Shown here: positions 18,949 through 26,213 of the stretch, in pieces
Numbering within the stretch: the stretch's first letter is position 1
How the letters are laid out: every line of letters begins with the position of its first letter
Assembly (NCBI GenBank): GCA_947166905.1
Contig: CAMVFZ010000004.1
Location: 90,899 to 154,898 of the forward strand
DNA length: 64,000 bases
Reading direction: 5' to 3'
From: an uncultured Prevotellaceae bacterium
GTDB taxonomy: Bacteria; Bacteroidota; Bacteroidia; Bacteroidales; UBA932
The notes under the pieces: model-generated
What the model saw: the letters and a program-made list of their open reading frames with translations, nothing else
The model's database searches: none
Told to the model about the DNA's origin: nothing
Position numbers and translations under genes: made by a program

Positions 18949-19563
18949 ATGAAAACACTGAAACTGTTATTAGCCGTTTTCGCTATTGTCGCCTTTGAAT
19001 CACCTTCATCGGCCCAGTATTGGGGAGAATATAATACTTCCTTCTTTGCTTATGCCGGTTTTTCCAGTTTAAACAGCCAAAAGACAGGAACGCTTCCCGG
19101 AGCTACTGTCGGCATTGGCCATATCCGCCAGGTCGGTTTCGGCCATGTATATTGGGACGTAGATTTAAGGGGTACGTTTAACTCTGCCACAGTAAATAAA
19201 CTGGAATCCAGGACCAGCAACATCAGGATATCACTTGACTTGCTTCGTCAATTTGAACTTGCAGATAAAACATATTTGTTCCCTTATGTAGGTCTTGGAT
19301 GCAAGGCAATTTTATCAGGAAAGTCAACGTGGAACAACAAACTTATTTCCAGATGGGTTGGAGATCACAGTATGGGAGGCTCACGTTTTAATACCGGTAT
19401 CCAGTTCGGAATGCGCTTCTTCATGAAAAAGCTATACGTCGGAGCGGAATATCACATCGCTTTTTTGAAGACTTTCGGTGACTATTCCTTTAGGCCCTCC
19501 GACAAAACGACTCTGAGTTCCCGCTTCCGCGAGTTCTCTGCCACCGTCGGCTTCCGATTCTAA
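18949..19563 (+). CDS. Outer-membrane beta-barrel protein (porin-like)
   Basis: A 204-residue exported protein with a signal peptide ending SSAQ near residue 23. The mature part is a succession of short amphipathic strands rich in Gly, Tyr and Phe and ends GFRF, the C-terminal aromatic typical of proteins inserted by BAM. It looks like a small 8- or 10-stranded barrel. It starts 5 bp after the YfhO gene, so it closes that operon. No specific function can be given; these barrels are often structural or sensors. Confidence 0.72.
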   Translation: MKTLKLLLAVFAIVAFESPSSAQYWGEYNTSFFAYAGFSSLNSQKTGTLPGATVGIGHIRQVGFGHVYWDVDLRGTFNSATVNKLESRTSNIRISLDLLRQFELADKTYLFPYVGLGCKAILSGKSTWNNKLISRWVGDHSMGGSRFNTGIQFGMRFFMKKLYVGAEYHIAFLKTFGDYSFRPSDKTTLSSRFREFSATVGFRF

Positions 19564-19606
19564 AGCTTCCAAAAACCCTATCATTGATTATCAGCGATTT
19601 ACGCAT

Positions 19607-19636
19607 TTTGCTTGTCGCCAAAACGTGACAAGCAAA
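19607..19636. repeat. Perfect 10-bp inverted repeat
   Basis: TTTGCTTGTC and GACAAGCAAA are separated by 10 bp. There is no clear T-run on either side, so it may be a weak terminator of the barrel gene or part of the structured region that continues to 19846. Confidence 0.55.
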
Positions 19637-19649
19637 GTGGCTAACTAAT

Positions 19650-19741
19650 CAAACGAAAACCGGTGTATAGCCCGCAAACCAATTTGACTATACACCGGTC
19701 CTGATTTTCCTGGCAAATCAGACGCCATACAATTATTACTT
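19650..19741 (-). ncRNA. Candidate small structured RNA (minus strand)
   Basis: A promoter with both elements (19748-19778) points into a stretch without an open frame. The predicted transcript of about 90 nt folds into two perfect hairpins: 7 bp at 19701-19721 (CTGATTT/AAATCAG) and 12 bp at 19659-19699 (ACCGGTGTATAG/CTATACACCGGT). The second stem is followed, in the direction of transcription, by TTTTCGTTT. Promoter, stems and U-rich tail together fit a stand-alone sRNA. It could instead be the left-over regulatory end of a decayed mobile element. No function is assigned. Confidence 0.4.
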
Positions 19742-19747
19742 CACTTG

Positions 19748-19778
19748 CAAAGGTACGGCGATATTTCCCAGCCACCAA
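19748..19778 (-). promoter_or_regulatory. Complete Bacteroidota promoter
   Basis: On the minus strand TTG (19778-19776), 20-bp spacer, TACCTTTG (19755-19748). Spacing and sequence match the consensus, and no protein-coding gene follows it, hence the small-RNA proposal. Confidence 0.6.
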
Positions 19779-19809
19779 CTTTTTAGGCCTTTTTAAACTC
19801 TCTCATACA

Positions 19810-19846
19810 AAATTGCAACAGCCTGATAATCAGACTGTTGCAATTT
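19810..19846 (-). terminator. Probable terminator of the flotillin operon
   Basis: AAATTGCAACAG and CTGTTGCAATTT form a perfect 12-bp stem with a 13-nt loop; on the minus strand the stem ends in TTTTG. It lies about 65 bp beyond the flotillin stop. Confidence 0.6.
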
Positions 19847-19909
19847 CTAAAAACTCTCAAAATCTCTCACGCGGCATAACCGCTTGATAATCAGAGTGTT
19901 ACGTATAAC

Positions 19910-21346
19910 TTATTGATTATCAGTAGATTCCTCTTTCTTTTCGCCTTTCAAGTATGAAGGGAGCTCAAGTCCAGCCATCTTGAACAGCTCGTCAAGCGGA
20001 GGTACTGACTTCATCATTCCTGAGATGAAATTAGAGGTTGCAGTCTTGCCGTCGGCGCCGTTTCCGGTATCCCAAACGGTAACCTTGTCGATGTTGATAC
20101 CCTTCACCGCCTCTACCTGGGTCTTAACAAGTTCAGGCAGCTTGTCTGCGATAAGCATGAGCACTGCCTTCTGAGGATCGCCGGCTGCGGCGGAAACCAT
20201 CTTGTTGAAACCCTCGGCCTGCTTGGACAGAATCTCGAAGGCACCGCGGGCCTGGGCGTCCATCTTGGCGTAGATAGCATCGGCCTCACCTTTTGCCTTG
20301 CGGCGGATCTTTTCAGCTTCTGCCTCGGCATCGATGATAGCCTTCTCTTTTTCTATCTGGGCAGGAACCACAACGTTGGCCTGCTGGGTTGCTTTCTCGC
20401 GTTCTGCACGGGCGATTTCGGCGTCGCGCTCACTCTTGTAAGCCTCTTCCAAAGCCTTTGCAGCCTGAACCTTCTCTGCTGCTACTGCAACACGGGCAGC
20501 CTCTGCCTCTTTCTCACGACGGAGAGCGTCGGAATTAGCAATTGCAATCTTGGAGCTGTTCTCACCCTCAACAGCCAGGGCATTGGCCTCTGCGGTCTTG
20601 ATACGGGTATCACGAGTGGTCTCGGCAATACGGATATCCTTGTCCCTATCGGCCTCTGCCTTACCAATCTCACCAAAACGGTTCTGCTCTGCAACGCTCT
20701 TCTTGGCATCGTTGATAGCCTTTGCAGCAGCCTCCTTACCAAGGGCCTCGATATATCCGGACTCGTCGCGGATATCGGTTACGTTCACGTTGATAAGCTT
20801 AAGACCAATCTTGCGGAGCTCTGCCTCTACGTTGGCGGAAACGCTTGCAAGGAACTTGTCACGGTCGGCATTGATCTCCTCGATATCCATGGTTGCAATC
20901 ACAAGACGAAGCTGACCAAAGAGGATATCGGTGGCCACGTTCTGGATGCTGTCGGAGGACAGGCCAAGCAGACGCTCAGCAGCGTTAGTCATAACCTCAG
21001 GCTCTGTAGAAATACCTACTGTAAAGCGGCAGGGAACGTCTACACGGATATTCTGCTTAGACAGGGCATTGGTCAGGTTGCACTCTATGCTGATAGGCTT
21101 GAGGTCTAGCAGCGCATAATCCTGGAAGACCGGCCAGATAAAGGCGGCGCCACCGTGGATACATTTTGCAGAAGAGATTGAGCCTGTGCGGTTCTTTCCT
21201 GTTTTACCATAAATAACCAGGATTTTGTCCGACGGGCAGCGTCTGTAGCGTTTAAGAATTGCCGCAAAAGTCACAAAAAGAACAGCGACAACAATAAGAA
21301 TCAGAATAATAGGGTTTGACTGAATAGTACCCAATGCTTCTTCCAT
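19910..21346 (-). CDS. Flotillin-family (SPFH) membrane scaffold protein
   Basis: A 478-residue protein with one N-terminal membrane segment (about residues 11-31), an SPFH domain (about 40-200) and a long Ala/Glu/Lys-rich helical region (about 215-390) with EAEAEKIRRKAKGEADA-like repeats that forms the flotillin coiled coil. The C-terminal tail is polar. Flotillins oligomerise on membranes and organise lipid domains and membrane-protein complexes. It lies 23 bp after an NfeD/YuaF-like gene, the same pairing as yuaF-yuaG (floT) of Bacillus. It is the last of four minus-strand genes. Confidence 0.9.
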   Translation of the reverse strand: MEEALGTIQSNPIILILIVVAVLFVTFAAILKRYRRCPSDKILVIYGKTGKNRTGSISSAKCIHGGAAFIWPVFQDYALLDLKPISIECNLTNALSKQNIRVDVPCRFTVGISTEPEVMTNAAERLLGLSSDSIQNVATDILFGQLRLVIATMDIEEINADRDKFLASVSANVEAELRKIGLKLINVNVTDIRDESGYIEALGKEAAAKAINDAKKSVAEQNRFGEIGKAEADRDKDIRIAETTRDTRIKTAEANALAVEGENSSKIAIANSDALRREKEAEAARVAVAAEKVQAAKALEEAYKSERDAEIARAEREKATQQANVVVPAQIEKEKAIIDAEAEAEKIRRKAKGEADAIYAKMDAQARGAFEILSKQAEGFNKMVSAAAGDPQKAVLMLIADKLPELVKTQVEAVKGINIDKVTVWDTGNGADGKTATSNFISGMMKSVPPLDELFKMAGLELPSYLKGEKKEESTDNQ

Positions 21347-21369
21347 ATCAAATTTAGTTTAAGTTAAAA

Positions 21370-21966
21370 TTACTTTACCAATAACAGTGCAGGGCCGATG
21401 GCTTCTACAACCGTAATCGCCGCTCCAGTGGGAATAGCCTCCCCGTCCGTTACGGCCTGATACTCACGTACGGAATTGTTGATGGTTATCTGAACCTTGC
21501 CCTCTCCGCTACGCTTTGCCGGGATTGCCAGATACACTGTTCCAGTGCACCCCGGGGCCGATTGTGCCAGGTTGATGTTACCGCTCTGCTGCATTCCCCA
21601 CAGCCATTTGAACATGTACATCACGGCTGCCACAAGGGCCAGGCCAACAAGGACAGAAACAATCACCAGCACCGTTGTAGAGGCGATTTTATTCTGCAGG
21701 ATAATAAATGTCCAACCGAAGCCAAGGCAGAAGTTCACCAGGTTGCGGAAGGTATAAAGGTTCATACCGGTGCCACCGGAGATGGCATCGGGGACATCGG
21801 CGTCAGTGCCGTCAAAATTGATGTCCATATCAGAGTCCAAATCGCTGCTGCCGCCTCCGACAAAGGTCATGATGCTTTGGATAAGGAAAACGACCGTAGC
21901 TGCGATGGTTACAATCCAAATAACTTTCATTCCGGCGCCAAGTGCCGTCCACCATACTGCTAACAT
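21370..21966 (-). CDS. NfeD/YuaF-like membrane protein, flotillin partner
   Basis: A 198-residue protein with membrane segments near residues 16-36, 70-90 and 97-117, an acidic Asp-rich loop at about 42-60 and a C-terminal soluble domain (about 130-198) of beta strands consistent with the OB fold of NfeD/YuaF proteins. These proteins occur beside flotillin genes and influence membrane fluidity domains. It starts 16 bp after the preceding secreted-protein gene and runs into flotillin, so co-expression is expected. Assignment rests on topology, the C-terminal domain and the flotillin neighbour. Confidence 0.75.
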   Translation of the reverse strand: MLAVWWTALGAGMKVIWIVTIAATVVFLIQSIMTFVGGGSSDLDSDMDINFDGTDADVPDAISGGTGMNLYTFRNLVNFCLGFGWTFIILQNKIASTTVLVIVSVLVGLALVAAVMYMFKWLWGMQQSGNINLAQSAPGCTGTVYLAIPAKRSGEGKVQITINNSVREYQAVTDGEAIPTGAAITVVEAIGPALLLVK

Positions 21967-21982
21967 GTTAATTTTCTTTTAT

Positions 21983-22513
21983 TTAGTACAATGATACCGA
22001 ATTGGATGTGTCTACAAAATAGCTCTGTACTCCGGCCTCCTTGGTCATCGTCAGGATAATCTCTCCTCCGGGGGCCTGATAGTGGCAGATAAATGTGCAG
22101 TTGCCGTATTGCAGGGCCTTGATGGGGTCTGCCTCTGCCAGCGGCGAATCAAACTCTTCCTTATAAAGTACCGGGTCTCCGTAACGGGCGCGAAGCTGCA
22201 TCTTCATTGATTCGTAGCAGGTACGCACGTTTTCCCAGGACTTCTTGACGTCAAAGTCTACCAATACCAGATACACCGTATTGCCGTCCGGAGTGGATGC
22301 AACCGTCACCTTGGCCTTCTTTCCCATAACCTTGCCGCGCAGTATGGCAGTGCCCTTTTCCGGCTTGAAGCCCTTCTGGCGCAACTTGGCGACCACATCG
22401 TTCACGGTGCCGTCGATTGTAACCCCCTCAAACTCCAGGTGCTGTTTTTCCTGGGCCGATGTTGCCGTCAGCCCCAAAAACATTATTGCCAGTATCAGTA
22501 GTATCCTTTTCAT
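21983..22513 (-). CDS. Secreted protein of unknown function
   Basis: A 176-residue protein with a clear signal peptide ending TSAQ (about residue 20). The mature part begins LEFEGVTIDGTVNDVVAKL and alternates strands and helices like a small periplasmic domain; no catalytic motif is visible. I do not recognise the family beyond a resemblance to Bacteroidales secreted hypotheticals. Its start codon overlaps the transglutaminase gene's stop by one base (TGATG), so translation is coupled, and it precedes the NfeD-like and flotillin genes. Confidence 0.7.
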   Translation of the reverse strand: MKRILLILAIMFLGLTATSAQEKQHLEFEGVTIDGTVNDVVAKLRQKGFKPEKGTAILRGKVMGKKAKVTVASTPDGNTVYLVLVDFDVKKSWENVRTCYESMKMQLRARYGDPVLYKEEFDSPLAEADPIKALQYGNCTFICHYQAPGGEIILTMTKEAGVQSYFVDTSNSVSLY

Positions 22514-25095
22514 CAGTCAAGTTTCTTGATTACGGTCTGGATTTGCTCTCCAAGGCCTATAGTATAACCTTCCGACAAGAAATATGCCTTATTGAAGGTG
22601 TCAGCGACTATAAATACCGGTTTATTGTTCGTATTTGCCTTAAGTTCTTTTACAAGCTCTTTGGCAACTGCTCCGTCATGATCTACAGCCAGAATGATGT
22701 TAGCCGGGAGCTGACCATAGCGGCCGTCGGCAATCTCTGACTTAAGACGCTCCAACTGGGCCTCGTCGGTGCAGACAAGCACTGTGGGGCGGCCCCACTT
22801 TTCAAAGGCCTCGCGGGCGCGGGCAATGTCTGCAAGTGCATGATTGGTAGGCTCTTTCCCTACCTCCAGAAGGCCAAGGGCATAGAAGCCGCGGCCGGTC
22901 TGGGAGAGTATGGAAACGGTGCTGCCATTCAAAGATATCGGCAATTCTGCATCAAAGCCACCGATAACCGATACTCCGTCTGCGGGCTCGCGGATAATTA
23001 GGTCTACGTTTGTGGTCTGGCCTTCCTTTATAGAGAAGAACTTCATTGTAACGGGGACGGAGCCGTCGGACAGGCGGTTGCCGCTTACCAAAACATAGTT
23101 GCCTTCATCCAGGGCGATGCCGTTTGAGAATACATTCTCCCAGGATGCGCCGCCGCCCATGTCAAGCTGACCCTCGTCAAAGGTCAGAAGCTGGGTACGG
23201 CCGTCATCACCGATGCGGCTTATTGAGAAGTGGCCGTAATATGCGGGGTTCTCTACAAGCTTCGTGGGCTTATGGTTAAGGTGCAGGTTGCCCTGAGGGG
23301 CTGAAGTCTGGACTGCGGCATTGAAGTCTACATCAATCCAGGCCTCGTCTTTCTTATACTGAACCTTATGGGTTACGCTGTCTATGCGGGCCTCGATACC
23401 AAGGGTACGGGCAAGGCTTACAAAGAAGACGGCGCGGGAAGTGGCATCGGCCTGACGGGCCTTGTAAACGCCTGCAGGGGACATAGGAATGCGCCATGCG
23501 GTGGGGTCGTCAAGCAACTTGATGTTGTCTTTTGTCCAGGCTATCAGGGCTTCCGGCTTAGAAAGCTGCACTTTGAGCTCTTCCGGCAGATTGGTAAGGA
23601 ACCAGCCCTTGTAAGGAGTCAGGAACTCGTTGGCTACGCGGGGCTTAAGTACAGACTCTGTTGCATTGTAATGATCTTCAAGTACTTCTGTGGTTACATC
23701 GTGAAGATCTTTCCAGCTCAGTCCCTGGAGGAGTTCTTCTGCGCGGGCGTCCGGGTGGTCCATAAGGAACTTGGTAATAACCCTGTGGTTTCCACGGGAC
23801 AGAACAATGAACTTGTTCATGTCCTTGGGCGCAAAGGTGGCCTCGTAGGCATGACGCAGGCTGTCTTCAACAGCGGTGCGGCGGTCATTCTCTGCGCGCT
23901 GCTCCGGGGTAACTTCCGGCACGTTGTCATGGCCTGCCGGAGGCACGATATCAACTTCCAGGGCCTCTGCAGGGGCATCGTGTTTAAGGACGATGGTTAC
24001 GGTTTCATCGGCCCCAAAGCGGATGCGGGCACAACCGTATTTGCCGTCTTTGGACGCCCAGGCCAGCATATCGCCAAGCCCGGCGGTAAGGAAGGTGCGT
24101 CCGTCCTCGCCTGTATATTTCTTGACTGCGGGATAGAATTCTGCGTAATTGTAAATGCAGAAGTCTACGCAGGCGCCCTCAACGGGCTTGCCGGCTTCAT
24201 CGGTAACCAGAAGGTCTGCCCTACCCGTTTTGGCGTAGTTATCTATCAGATTGATTTCTGTGTAGTTGGGGCCTTCGAGCACCACTTCTTCCGGGCCTTC
24301 ATAGTGGCCGAAGGCCTTGGTGTGCATGAGCATACCGCGGGAGGCCGGCAGGTTGAACCAGCCAAGGTTCAGAACAGGCTCCGGCTCGCAGGCGCCGATA
24401 AAGTACCACTGACCGTCGGCCCAGGCCTCTACCCAGGCGTGATTGTCGTCAGTATGCGCCCAACGGGGAGTGTAGACCTGCCTTGCAGGGATGCCCACAC
24501 TACGCAGGGCGGCTACGGTAAAGGTGGATTCCTCGCCGCATCGGCCCAGGGCGTTCTTAACGGTGTTAAGGGGTGAAGAAGTGCGGGCGTCAGAGGGCTG
24601 ATAGGTCACCTTCTCATGGCACCAATGGTTGACTTCTATAATGGCTTCCTTCATTCCAAGGCCTTCTACGCGGGGTTTCAACTCTTCGTAAAAGACAACC
24701 CTGGCGCTGTCAAGATTCTCGTTGTTAACCCTTATGGGCAGCACGAAGTGACGGTATTCCAATTCCGGCACCTGCTTTCCCCAGGGCATTTCGGCCTTGG
24801 TTTTCTCCGATGCACGGATGTTCATCAAATAGAAGCTTGTGGGGTAGTCGGTGACATCGGCCAGAGGCATGTAGGCATAGAGGAATTCCAGGGTCTCGCG
24901 CTCTTTAGTGGTCAAGTCTTCTCCTTCAATCTGGAAAAACTGTTTCAATATGCCGTCGTTGGCGTCCATGCGCTCCTTGAAGGTCTCGTGAACCTTGGTG
25001 CGCAGGGAGGAGTCGCTTATAAAATGGCTCTTGGCCTTACCTATGAAGAATATGGCAACAGCCAGTGCAATAAAAAACGGTATTACTTTTTTCAT
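22513..25095 (-). CDS. Transglutaminase-like cysteine-protease-fold exported protein
   Basis: An 860-residue protein with an uncleaved-looking N-terminal hydrophobic segment (residues 4-20). The transglutaminase core is at about 150-240 with the full triad: Cys186 in GRCGEEST, His219 in DDNHAWVEAW and Asp227 in WADGQW. After it come a carboxypeptidase-regulatory-like beta domain (VTDEAGKPVEGA near 300) and a second large domain with another transglutaminase-like stretch that lacks an obvious triad. Likely a periplasmic peptidase or amidase-like enzyme. ATG 25095 is used; the frame extends to a TTG at 25119. First gene of the operon that ends with flotillin. Confidence 0.82.
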   Translation of the reverse strand: MKKVIPFFIALAVAIFFIGKAKSHFISDSSLRTKVHETFKERMDANDGILKQFFQIEGEDLTTKERETLEFLYAYMPLADVTDYPTSFYLMNIRASEKTKAEMPWGKQVPELEYRHFVLPIRVNNENLDSARVVFYEELKPRVEGLGMKEAIIEVNHWCHEKVTYQPSDARTSSPLNTVKNALGRCGEESTFTVAALRSVGIPARQVYTPRWAHTDDNHAWVEAWADGQWYFIGACEPEPVLNLGWFNLPASRGMLMHTKAFGHYEGPEEVVLEGPNYTEINLIDNYAKTGRADLLVTDEAGKPVEGACVDFCIYNYAEFYPAVKKYTGEDGRTFLTAGLGDMLAWASKDGKYGCARIRFGADETVTIVLKHDAPAEALEVDIVPPAGHDNVPEVTPEQRAENDRRTAVEDSLRHAYEATFAPKDMNKFIVLSRGNHRVITKFLMDHPDARAEELLQGLSWKDLHDVTTEVLEDHYNATESVLKPRVANEFLTPYKGWFLTNLPEELKVQLSKPEALIAWTKDNIKLLDDPTAWRIPMSPAGVYKARQADATSRAVFFVSLARTLGIEARIDSVTHKVQYKKDEAWIDVDFNAAVQTSAPQGNLHLNHKPTKLVENPAYYGHFSISRIGDDGRTQLLTFDEGQLDMGGGASWENVFSNGIALDEGNYVLVSGNRLSDGSVPVTMKFFSIKEGQTTNVDLIIREPADGVSVIGGFDAELPISLNGSTVSILSQTGRGFYALGLLEVGKEPTNHALADIARAREAFEKWGRPTVLVCTDEAQLERLKSEIADGRYGQLPANIILAVDHDGAVAKELVKELKANTNNKPVFIVADTFNKAYFLSEGYTIGLGEQIQTVIKKLD

Positions 25096-25123
25096 AGCGG
25101 ATATCTGTTTAACCTTCAAATAC

Positions 25124-25131
25124 CAAATATA
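25124..25131 (-). promoter_or_regulatory. -7 element for the transglutaminase-flotillin operon
   Basis: TATATTTG on the minus strand, predicted start near 25117 and a leader of about 22 nt. Confidence 0.55.
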
Positions 25132-25152
25132 CGAATTTTCTTGAATTTTACT

Positions 25153-25160
25153 TACCTTTG
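25153..25160 (+). promoter_or_regulatory. -7 element for the GT2 gene
   Basis: TACCTTTG fits TAnnTTTG. The ATG at 25168 is 7 bp downstream, so the message would be nearly leaderless. Confidence 0.55.
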
Positions 25161-25167
25161 TTCTGAT

Positions 25168-26127
25168 ATGAGATATTCAGTTATAGTTCCGGTATTTAAC
25201 CGGCCGGATGAGGTCAAGGAATTGCTGGAGAGTTTGTGTACGCAGACTTTCCGGGATTTTGAGGTGGTGTTGGTAGAAGACGGCTCCTCCGTGCCTTGTG
25301 CCGCTGTGGCCGACAGCTTCCGTAATGAGCTGGATATCAAGTATTTCACAAAAGAAAATTCTGGCCCTGGTCAGACCAGGAACTACGGAGCAGAGCGCGC
25401 CAATGGAGAGTATCTGATTATCCTGGATTCTGACGTAATGGTGCCTCCCGGCTACTTTGAGGCCATAGAGGCAGAGCTTTCCCGCGAGAAGGCGGACGCC
25501 TTTGGCGGACCGGACCGCGCACATCCGGATTTCACCCCCGTCCAAAAGGCCATCAACTACGCGATGACATCCTTCTTCACTACCGGCGGCATCCGCGGTG
25601 GCAAGGTAAAGATGGACAAGTTCTACCCCCGCAGCTTCAACCTTGGCATTTCTGCCGATGCTTACAAAGTCTTGGGCGGCTTTTCCAAGATGAGGTTCGG
25701 AGAAGATATAGACCTGAGTATCAGGATCTTCGACGCCGGTTATAAATGCCGATTGTTCCCGGAAGCCTGGGTTTGGCACAAACGCCGTACAAACCTTAAG
25801 AAGTTCTTCAAGCAGGTGCACAACTCCGGCATCGCGCGCATTAACCTTTACAAGAAGTATCCTTCTTCCCTGAAGCTGGTACACACCCTTCCGGCCGCGT
25901 TCACAATCGCCGCAGTGTTGATAGTTCCCCTGATTCCATGGTCTATCGCTGTTCTTATTGACGCATCGGCCCGTAACCGCAGCCTTCACATTGGCCTGCT
26001 GGCTGTGGCAGCATCGTTCGTGCAACTGACCGGCTACGGAACCGGCTTCCTTCGCGCCTGGTGGCTGCGCTGCGTACTTGGACGCAACGAAGAGCTGCAG
26101 GCCTTCAAGAAATCCTTCTACAAATAA
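25168..26127 (+). CDS. Family 2 glycosyltransferase, membrane-anchored
   Basis: A 319-residue GT-A enzyme. The N-terminus YSVIVPVFNRPDEV starts the nucleotide-sugar fold; ILDSDVMVPP near residue 88 is the DxD metal site and GEDIDLSIR near residue 178 is the catalytic-base region. Two hydrophobic helices at about 238-258 and 268-290 anchor it to the inner membrane. It should transfer a sugar in envelope-polysaccharide synthesis. The start is ATG 25168: the open frame continues far upstream but lies antisense to the transglutaminase gene. It ends at a bidirectional terminator facing EF-G2. Confidence 0.88.
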   Translation: MRYSVIVPVFNRPDEVKELLESLCTQTFRDFEVVLVEDGSSVPCAAVADSFRNELDIKYFTKENSGPGQTRNYGAERANGEYLIILDSDVMVPPGYFEAIEAELSREKADAFGGPDRAHPDFTPVQKAINYAMTSFFTTGGIRGGKVKMDKFYPRSFNLGISADAYKVLGGFSKMRFGEDIDLSIRIFDAGYKCRLFPEAWVWHKRRTNLKKFFKQVHNSGIARINLYKKYPSSLKLVHTLPAAFTIAAVLIVPLIPWSIAVLIDASARNRSLHIGLLAVAASFVQLTGYGTGFLRAWWLRCVLGRNEELQAFKKSFYK

Positions 26128-26142
26128 AGAATTATAACAAAA

Positions 26143-26170
26143 GAGAGCCGGCCCGTAAAGGCTGGCTCTC
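26143..26170. terminator. Hairpin between converging genes
   Basis: GAGAGCC and GGCTCTC enclose a further GCC/GGC pair and a short loop. It lies between the GT2 stop and the EF-G2 stop and can serve both. Confidence 0.6.
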
Positions 26171-26213
26171 ACGTAATAATTGTATGGCGCTGTTATAGCG
26201 CTTACAATCGTAA

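Noticed and set aside
19659..19699. Integrase attachment site at the 12-bp inverted repeat
   Set aside because: No integrase gene, no direct repeat pair and no tRNA nearby; a transcribed hairpin fits the adjacent promoter better.
23368..24576. 402-codon open frame on the plus strand opposite the transglutaminase gene
   Set aside because: A shadow of a GC-rich gene: no recognisable domain, no start signals, and the minus-strand frame has a complete catalytic triad.
24616..25167. Open frame upstream that would extend the GT2 enzyme by 184 residues
   Set aside because: It lies antisense to the transglutaminase gene, contains no GT2-like sequence, and the family begins at ATG 25168 right after a promoter box.
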